From Rikenellaceae bacterium (lineage in GTDB: Bacteria; Bacteroidota; Bacteroidia; Bacteroidales; UBA932): 64,000 nt of DNA. The notes under the pieces are model-generated. The model did no database searches and had not been told where the DNA came from. It saw only the letters and a program-made list of their open reading frames with translations. Numbering within the stretch: position 1 is the stretch's first letter; every line of letters starts with the position of its first letter. The translations under genes and the position numbers were made by a program. Location: NCBI GenBank assembly GCA_003542575.1, contig DPKJ01000012.1, positions 113,790-177,789 of the forward strand, written 5' to 3'. Shown in pieces: positions 58,939 to 64,000 of this stretch.

Positions 58939-60066
58939 TTAATTACCAAAAAATTCAATTATTGCATCAGCAATGGTTTTCTGTATCCCGGGAGTAAGTT
59001 CTGTATGCATAGGTAACGAAATAACACTCGAAGCAAGTATTTCTGAATTTGTTAAATCTGCCCCGATTCTTGAAATTGATGAGAATGCCTTTTGATTATT
59101 TAGTGACATTGGATAGTATACCATAGATGCGATTCCTTTTGAGGCAAGAAAATCCTTAAGATCATCTCTGTTCCTCTTTTTTAGCTGAATAGTAAATTGG
59201 TGATAAACATGAGTTGAATTGGAAACCTCATCAGGCAATACTATATCTTCAACACCTCTGAGGAGTTCTTTATACAGCTGAGCAGCAGAATACCTTGATT
59301 GAGAATAACTGTCCAGCTTTTGAAGCTTGACATTTAAAACTGCAGCCTGTATTGTATCCAATCTTGAATTACAGCCAATTATATCGTGATAATATTTGAC
59401 CTTCTGGCCATGGTCAGTAACCATTCTTACTCTTTCTGCCAACTTAGGATCCTGAGTCATTATTGCGCCTCCGTCACCATAACAACCCAGGTTTTTTGTA
59501 GGAAAAAATGATGTGCAGCCAATATGACCTATTGTTCCAAAGTGGCTTTTTCTACCGTCATAATGGGTGTAAACAGCCCCTAATGCCTGCGCATTATCCT
59601 CAATAACAAATAGTTTGTATCTTGATGCAATCTCCATAATTTTATCCATATCTGCACCCTGACCAAAAAGATGAACAGGAACAATCGCCCTGGTCTTCTC
59701 TGAAATTGCAGCTTCAATCTGGTCAACCCTTATGTTAAAAGAATCTTTGTCAACATCCACCAGAACAGGAACAAGTCCAAGCAACCCTACCACCTCGGCT
59801 GTAGCCGCATATGTAAATGAGGGCACTATTACCTCATCTCCGGGTTTAAGTTCAAGCGCCATCATTGCAATTTGCAAAGCGTCTGTACCGTTTGCACAAC
59901 CAATTACATATTTAGAGCCCAGATACTCTGCCAGATTATGTTCAAATGACTGAACCTGGGGACCATTAATAAATGCTGCGCTATCTATTACTTTTTGAAT
60001 TGACGAGTCTATTTCGCCCTTTATCTTTTTGTATTGACCCTTAAGGTCAAGCATTGGAATATTCAT
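58939..60066 (-). CDS. DegT/DnrJ/EryC1 family sugar-nucleotide aminotransferase
   Basis: The 375-residue PLP enzyme opens MNIPMLDLKGQYKKIKGEI and has AFINGPQVQSFE, GCANGTDALQIAM, VPSFTYAATAE, VIEDNAQALGA and the internal-aldimine lysine in SFFPTKNLGCYGDGG. It transfers an amino group to a keto sugar nucleotide. I place the start at the ATG at 60066; another in-frame ATG (60087) lies 1 nt from a minus-strand TAAATTTG box (60096-60089), which is too close. With galE it probably serves surface-glycan synthesis. Confidence 0.9.
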   Translation of the reverse strand: MNIPMLDLKGQYKKIKGEIDSSIQKVIDSAAFINGPQVQSFEHNLAEYLGSKYVIGCANGTDALQIAMMALELKPGDEVIVPSFTYAATAEVVGLLGLVPVLVDVDKDSFNIRVDQIEAAISEKTRAIVPVHLFGQGADMDKIMEIASRYKLFVIEDNAQALGAVYTHYDGRKSHFGTIGHIGCTSFFPTKNLGCYGDGGAIMTQDPKLAERVRMVTDHGQKVKYYHDIIGCNSRLDTIQAAVLNVKLQKLDSYSQSRYSAAQLYKELLRGVEDIVLPDEVSNSTHVYHQFTIQLKKRNRDDLKDFLASKGIASMVYYPMSLNNQKAFSSISRIGADLTNSEILASSVISLPMHTELTPGIQKTIADAIIEFFGN

Positions 60067-60125
60067 CTTTGATTTTGGTTTAACCATGCAAATTTATAAA
60101 ATTATTGCCTCATTTAATTATATGT

Positions 60126-60133
60126 TATCTTTG
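60126..60133 (+). promoter_or_regulatory. Putative rpiB -7 box, nearly leaderless
   Basis: TATCTTTG followed by CA, ending 5 nt before the ATG at 60139. An ATTG at 60104-60107, 18 bp upstream, could be the -33 element. Confidence 0.6.
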
Positions 60134-60138
60134 CACTC

Positions 60139-60585
60139 ATGAAAGCAAACATTAAAACCATAGGAATAGCTTCTGATCATGCAGGTTTTGACCTCAAAAA
60201 AACCATATCTGACTACCTGATAAACAAGGGAATTGAGGTAACCGACATGGGGACTCATTCTGCTGAAAGTATGGACTATCCTGATGTTGCCCACCCATTG
60301 GCAAACTCAGTTGAGAAGAGAGAAGTTGAAGCAGGAATAGCAATTTGTGGCTCCGGAAACGGAATAAACATGACAGTAAACAAGCATCAGGGCATCAGAG
60401 CAGCACTGTGCTGGACGCCTGAGCTTGCTAAACTGGCCAGAGAGCATAACGATGCAAATATTCTTTCCCTTCCGGCCAGGTTTATTAACCCTGAAACTGC
60501 CCTTGAGATTGTATCAATATTTATCTCTACCCCTTTCGAAGGTGGCAGGCACACCTCAAGAGTAAACAAAATCGGCTGTTTATGA
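60139..60585 (+). CDS. rpiB: Ribose-5-phosphate isomerase B
   Basis: The 148-residue RpiB/LacAB protein has IGIASDHAGFDLKK at the N-terminus, DYPDVAHPLANSV, AGIAICGSGNGINMTVNKH with the active-site Cys, RAALCWTPELAKLAREHNDANILSLPARF (in pieces) and FEGGRHTSRVNKIGCL. It interconverts ribose and ribulose 5-phosphate. It overlaps truB by 4 bp. Confidence 0.95.
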   Translation: MKANIKTIGIASDHAGFDLKKTISDYLINKGIEVTDMGTHSAESMDYPDVAHPLANSVEKREVEAGIAICGSGNGINMTVNKHQGIRAALCWTPELAKLAREHNDANILSLPARFINPETALEIVSIFISTPFEGGRHTSRVNKIGCL

Positions 60586-61316
60586 ATCCCTTCATAATCG
60601 GGAAATCGTTAATTGAAGGAGCTCTCTCAAAAGATCTTTCTCAATACCCTCAAGGGATTGTTGTTGTCATTGACAAACCTTACGGCTGGACTTCGGCAGA
60701 TGCTGTAAGGAAGATTAAATTTATGACTCAAAGGTGGTTTGGGCTAAAAAATATAAAGGTGGGACATGCCGGAACGCTAGACCCTCTTGCGACCGGAATA
60801 CTTCTTATTTGCATAGGCAAAGCCACAAAAATGGCAGATACTCTTCAGTCTCAAAAAAAAGAGTACATAGCCGAAATAACCTTCGGGGCGACTACTCCAT
60901 CTTACGACCTTGAAAAAGAGATAGATGCTACCTATCCCTTTGAGCATATTACAAGAAAATCAATTGAAGATATTCTCCCGGTCATGTCGGGAGAGATTGA
61001 CCAGATTCCACCGGTATTCTCTGCCAAACTTATCAACGGTAAAAGAGCCTATGAATATGCACGGGAGGGAAAAGAGACTGAGATGAAACCTTCAAGGATT
61101 TCAATTTACGGCCTTGAGATTGTATCATGGAACTCACCTGTTCTTAGAATTGCTATCTCATGCAGTAAAGGCACCTACATTCGTTCATTTGCACGTGATA
61201 TTGGATTGGAACTCAACAGCGGAGCGCATCTTTCAGGTTTGGTGAGATCGGCTTCGGGAGATTTCAGAGTTGAGGATGCAATAAATATCGATAATTTGAA
61301 ACTTTTTCTTGAATAA
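60582..61316 (+). CDS. truB: tRNA pseudouridine(55) synthase
   Basis: The 244-residue enzyme has VVVIDKPYGWTSADAVRKIK, KVGHAGTLDPLATGILL with the catalytic Asp, IPPVFSAKLINGKRAYEYARE and ISCSKGTYIRSFARDIG. It makes pseudouridine 55 in the tRNA T-loop. It lacks the C-terminal PUA domain of larger TruB proteins. It overlaps rpiB by 4 bp and precedes queA by 48 bp, with a hairpin between. Confidence 0.95.
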   Translation: MNPFIIGKSLIEGALSKDLSQYPQGIVVVIDKPYGWTSADAVRKIKFMTQRWFGLKNIKVGHAGTLDPLATGILLICIGKATKMADTLQSQKKEYIAEITFGATTPSYDLEKEIDATYPFEHITRKSIEDILPVMSGEIDQIPPVFSAKLINGKRAYEYAREGKETEMKPSRISIYGLEIVSWNSPVLRIAISCSKGTYIRSFARDIGLELNSGAHLSGLVRSASGDFRVEDAINIDNLKLFLE

Positions 61317-61326
61317 TTCGTATAAT

Positions 61327-61361
61327 AGAGTACTTGTTTAATTTTTTTTAAAACAAACTCT
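61327..61361 (+). other. Stem-loop directly before the queA start
   Basis: AGAGT(AC)TTGTTT pairs with AAACAAACTCT around an 11-nt T-rich loop. The right arm ends 3 nt before the queA ATG at 61365, so it could mask the start in the mRNA. The pattern is not a preQ1 riboswitch. Confidence 0.4.
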
Positions 61362-61364
61362 GTT

Positions 61365-62414
61365 ATGAAATTATCTCAATTTAATTATCAGCTTAATCCT
61401 GAGCAGATTGCAAAATACCCTTCAAAACATCGCGACGAATCAAGACTTCTTGTTTTGAACAGAAAAACCGGTGAAATTGAACACAAGGTATTTAAAGATA
61501 TTCTTGAATATTGCTCAGAAGAGGACATCTTCATTTTTAACAACACAAAGGTATTTCCAGCCAGATTATATGGGAACAAAGAGAAAACCGGAGCTGAGAT
61601 TGAGGTATTTCTCTTAAGAGAGCTTAACAGAGATCAAAGACTGTGGGATGTTTTAGTAGATCCAGCAAGAAAGATAAGAATCGGCAATAAACTCTATTTC
61701 GGAGAAAATGACAATCTGGTTGCAGAGGTAATTGATAACACAACATCCAGAGGAAGAACCCTTCGTTTCCTTTTTGATGGCACTCACGACGAGTTTAAGG
61801 CAACACTGTTTAAAATGGGAGAGATGCCGGTACCTAAATGGATAAGGGCAAAAGCAGAAACTCTTGACATTGAGAGATATCAAACTATTTTTGCTGAGCA
61901 CGAAGGTGCAGTTGCAGCCCCTGCAGCTGGTCTCCATTTCAGCCGGGAGCTTCTCAAAAGAATGGATATTAAAGGAGTTTGTTCTACTTTCATAACTCTC
62001 CATATGGGACTGGGTCATTTTCGCACAGTTGATGTTGAAGATCTTTCAAAGCACAAAATGGATTCCGAACAGGTGATTATCACCGAAGAGAGTGCAAACC
62101 AAATTAACAAGGCAAAAGCTAAAGGAAGAAAGGTGTTTGCTGTAGGGGCAACGGTAATGCGCGCTATAGAGACATCGGTAACTACACGCAGCGAACTTAA
62201 GCCATTCAACGGATGGACCAACAAATTTATCTTCCCTCCCTACTCTTTCTCAATAGCTGACGCATTCATAACAAACTTTCAGTTGCCTCAGTCAACAATG
62301 CTAATGACAGCAGCAGCATTCGGAGGTTTTGAGAATGTAATGAAGGCATATAATGTAGCAATAAAAGAGGGCTACAAATTTGGCACATATGGTGACGCAC
62401 TTCTTATAATTTGA
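61365..62414 (+). CDS. queA: S-adenosylmethionine:tRNA ribosyltransferase-isomerase
   Basis: The 349-residue enzyme has FNYQLNPEQIAKYPSKHRDESRLLVL at the start (in pieces), IFIFNNTKVFPARLYG, EGAVAAPAAGLHFSRELL and HMGLGHFRTVDVEDLSKHKMDSE (in pieces). It transfers and rearranges the ribose of SAM onto preQ1-modified tRNA, making epoxyqueuosine. The tRNA-modification genes truB and queA are consecutive. It is followed by a terminator. Confidence 0.95.
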   Translation: MKLSQFNYQLNPEQIAKYPSKHRDESRLLVLNRKTGEIEHKVFKDILEYCSEEDIFIFNNTKVFPARLYGNKEKTGAEIEVFLLRELNRDQRLWDVLVDPARKIRIGNKLYFGENDNLVAEVIDNTTSRGRTLRFLFDGTHDEFKATLFKMGEMPVPKWIRAKAETLDIERYQTIFAEHEGAVAAPAAGLHFSRELLKRMDIKGVCSTFITLHMGLGHFRTVDVEDLSKHKMDSEQVIITEESANQINKAKAKGRKVFAVGATVMRAIETSVTTRSELKPFNGWTNKFIFPPYSFSIADAFITNFQLPQSTMLMTAAAFGGFENVMKAYNVAIKEGYKFGTYGDALLII

Positions 62415-62479
62415 TAATATCCCGGCAATTGACGATTTGTCACTCAGATTTATCTGATTTTAAATTTTATATTTAGAAA

Positions 62480-62508
62480 AAAAAGAGAGGAATACATCCT
62501 CTCTTTTT
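62480..62508. terminator. Intrinsic terminator between queA and dprA
   Basis: AAAAAGAGAGG (62480-62490) pairs with CCTCTCTTTTT (62498-62508) around AATACAT. The T-run on the plus strand ends the queA transcript; it lies 21 nt upstream of the dprA ATG. Confidence 0.8.
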
Positions 62509-62529
62509 ATTTTGTCTCCTTTTAAATCT

Positions 62530-63651
62530 ATGGATAGAGACGAAAAGATTTACACCGCAGCTCTGAATTCGATATTCAGATATAACGGAGGTCCGGCAAG
62601 AGAGCTGATAGCTGTTGCCGGAAGTGCAGAGAGTGTTTTCAGAATGAATGAGAGTGAACTCAGAGGGTTGTTTGGCGGAAGAGAATACTCATTCATGAAA
62701 GAGATCCTCTGTAAAACTGTGCTTGATGAGGCAGAGAAAGAGTTAGTCTGGGCTGAAAGATCCGGGATTGAAATCTTGTTCTCAACTGACATTTCAGGGG
62801 GATATCCAAAAAGGTTACTTGAGTGCGAAGATTATCCTCTTCTTATCTATAAAAGAGGGTCATCTCCTCTTGAGGCAAGAGTTGTTATCTCGGTTGTCGG
62901 GACTAGGAGAGCTACCATTAACGGAATAAATATCTGTAAAAAAATCATAGGAGACCTGGCATCTTCCGGACTAAACCCGCTAATTGTCAGTGGACTTGCA
63001 TTTGGGATAGATATAACCGCACATAAGTGTGCTCTGGAAAATAATCTCAGGACAATAGCCGTTTTGGGGAACAGCCCTGACACCGTTTATCCGGTAAGTC
63101 ACGGCAAATATTCAGCCCTGATAGAGCGTAATGGAGCACTTATAACAGAGTTTCCCAGAAATAGTCTCAGCTTTAAGATCAATTTTATCCGTCGTAACAG
63201 AATAATTGCAGGCATGGCTGATGCCGTGATAATTGCAGAGTCGGGTGAGAAGGGGGGCTCTATGATTACAGCATCTCTTGCAGCATCATACGACAGAGAT
63301 GTCTTTGCAATCCCGGGAAGATTTGGTGATATTCAGTCCAAAGGCTGCAATTTACTAATATCCAAAAATCTGGCTTCGTTATTTTACAGTACTGAATCAT
63401 TCATTGACCAGATGGGCTGGCAGGATTTAATCTGTAAAAAGAGACCTGAACAACAGATTCTCTTCGCCTTAGAGAGCAGAGAAAAAGAAAAAATTTTAGT
63501 AGCTTTGACATCCGCTTCGGAACTTAATATTGACGAGATAAAAAGAATTACCGGCATAGCCGTTCCTCTTTTGTCATCCTCTCTTGTTGAACTGGAGCTG
63601 GAGGGTAAGGTTGCGGCTCTGCCCGGCAAAAGGTACTCAATAATTCAGTAG
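62530..63651 (+). CDS. dprA: DNA-processing protein DprA
   Basis: The 373-residue protein has an extended Rossmann-fold core: VISVVGTRRATINGINICKK, LIVSGLAFGIDITAHKCAL, IAVLGNSPDTVYPVSHGKY, INFIRRNRIIAGMADAVIIAESGEKGGSMITASLA (in pieces) and IPGRFGDIQSKGCNLLI. The C-terminal about 70 residues form a winged-helix-like domain. DprA loads RecA on incoming single-stranded DNA in transformation. The start is taken at the ATG at 62530; a TTG six codons upstream would fall close to the terminator. Confidence 0.93.
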   Translation: MDRDEKIYTAALNSIFRYNGGPARELIAVAGSAESVFRMNESELRGLFGGREYSFMKEILCKTVLDEAEKELVWAERSGIEILFSTDISGGYPKRLLECEDYPLLIYKRGSSPLEARVVISVVGTRRATINGINICKKIIGDLASSGLNPLIVSGLAFGIDITAHKCALENNLRTIAVLGNSPDTVYPVSHGKYSALIERNGALITEFPRNSLSFKINFIRRNRIIAGMADAVIIAESGEKGGSMITASLAASYDRDVFAIPGRFGDIQSKGCNLLISKNLASLFYSTESFIDQMGWQDLICKKRPEQQILFALESREKEKILVALTSASELNIDEIKRITGIAVPLLSSSLVELELEGKVAALPGKRYSIIQ

Positions 63652-63660
63652 ACCATATAA

Positions 63661-64000
63661 ATGTTAAAATATATTGATACACACTCTCACCTCTATGACT
63701 CCGATTTTGAAATCGACATAGCTGAGGTAACAGAGAGATCTAAATGCAACGGCATATTTAAAGTTGTTATGCCCTCCGTTGATAGTACAACACATCCGGC
63801 AATGATGAATCTCGCCGGCAGCTTGCCCGGGTTTGCATTCCCGGCCATCGGATTACACCCTACATCTGTAAAAGATAATTGGCGTCAGGAGCTTGACTTT
63901 GTCATAGACTCTGCAGATAAAAACACTTATGTTGCTGTTGGGGAGATTGGTCTGGACGGCTACTGGTCTAAAGAGTTTATGAATGAGCAAATTACTGTTT
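63661..64000 (+). CDS. tatD: TatD-family metal-dependent hydrolase (3' end outside window)
   Basis: The frame is open from the ATG at 63661 to the end of the window, giving 113 residues. It has IDTHSHLYDSDF at the start (metal-binding HxH), FPAIGLHPTSV and YVAVGEIGLDGYW, the family-specific metal-site blocks. TatD proteins are amidohydrolase-fold nucleases, with 3'-5' exonuclease activity in E. coli. It begins 9 bp after dprA, suggesting co-transcription. Confidence 0.93.
   Translation, partial: MLKYIDTHSHLYDSDFEIDIAEVTERSKCNGIFKVVMPSVDSTTHPAMMNLAGSLPGFAFPAIGLHPTSVKDNWRQELDFVIDSADKNTYVAVGEIGLDGYWSKEFMNEQITV

Noticed and set aside
61317..61364. preQ1 riboswitch upstream of queA
   Set aside because: No preQ1-type H-type pseudoknot or A-rich tail pattern can be recognised; only a simple stem-loop is visible.

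Overview
The window is a 64 kb stretch of a Bacteroidota chromosome, probably order Bacteroidales. The evidence is the recurrent sigma-ABfr-type promoter (TTTG, about 19-22 bp, TAnnTTTG, often followed by C), the general lack of Shine-Dalgarno sequences, a TonB-dependent receptor with an N-terminal carboxypeptidase-regulatory-like domain, many short lipoprotein signal peptides, and a Bacteroidota-style division and cell-wall (dcw) cluster. I saw no rRNA, tRNA, CRISPR array, prophage or intact insertion sequence. Genes are densely packed and no gene-free stretch exceeds 300 bases.

Layout. 1-910: the 3' end of urocanate hydratase and a convergent lipocalin. 1.0-6.7 kb: an Fe-S protein, then a redox/sulfur locus in which a thioredoxin lipoprotein-MarR-DoxX operon diverges from an 815-residue fusion of CoA-disulfide reductase-like, rhodanese, TusA and DsrE-like modules, then a small acyltransferase. 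6.7-10.4 kb: an acyl-CoA synthetase with a repetitive charged coiled coil, a 137-bp nested inverted repeat between two stop codons, and a 5'-nucleotidase split into two genes. 10.4-20.5 kb: an ABC exporter pair, a helix-hairpin-helix protein, rsmI, tdk, alr, holA and cca. 20.6-27.2 kb: a TonB receptor and beta-helix lipoprotein operon divergent from a PhoB/PhoR-like two-component pair. 27.3-34 kb: folE, mqnB-mqnD (futalosine menaquinone route), a LolD-like ATPase, a cobalamin adenosyltransferase, trkA and aspA. 34-41 kb: envelope proteins, two tail-to-tail ABC-F ATPases and an M23 peptidase lipoprotein.

41.2-57.9 kb is the dcw cluster: mraZ-rsmH-ftsL-ftsI-murE-mraY-murD-ftsW-murG-murC-ftsQ-ftsA-ftsZ, then gltX, nearly all overlapping or within about 25 bp of each other. 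It starts at a good promoter flanked by two direct repeats that could be MraZ operators. murF, murB and ddl are absent; alr lies 25 kb away as a stand-alone gene. The MurE DNPR motif indicates meso-diaminopimelate peptidoglycan. 57.9-64 kb holds galE and a DegT-type aminotransferase on the minus strand, then rpiB-truB-queA, dprA and the start of a tatD-like gene.

Most of the window is ordinary core genome. I see no convincing wholly new multi-gene system. The items most worth a second look are the 137-bp nested inverted repeat, the sulfur-relay fusion with its divergent partners, the coiled-coil insertion in the acyl-CoA synthetase, the TonB receptor with a non-SusD lipoprotein beside a two-component system, and several genes whose -7 box ends only 4-5 nt before the ATG, which suggests nearly leaderless mRNAs.
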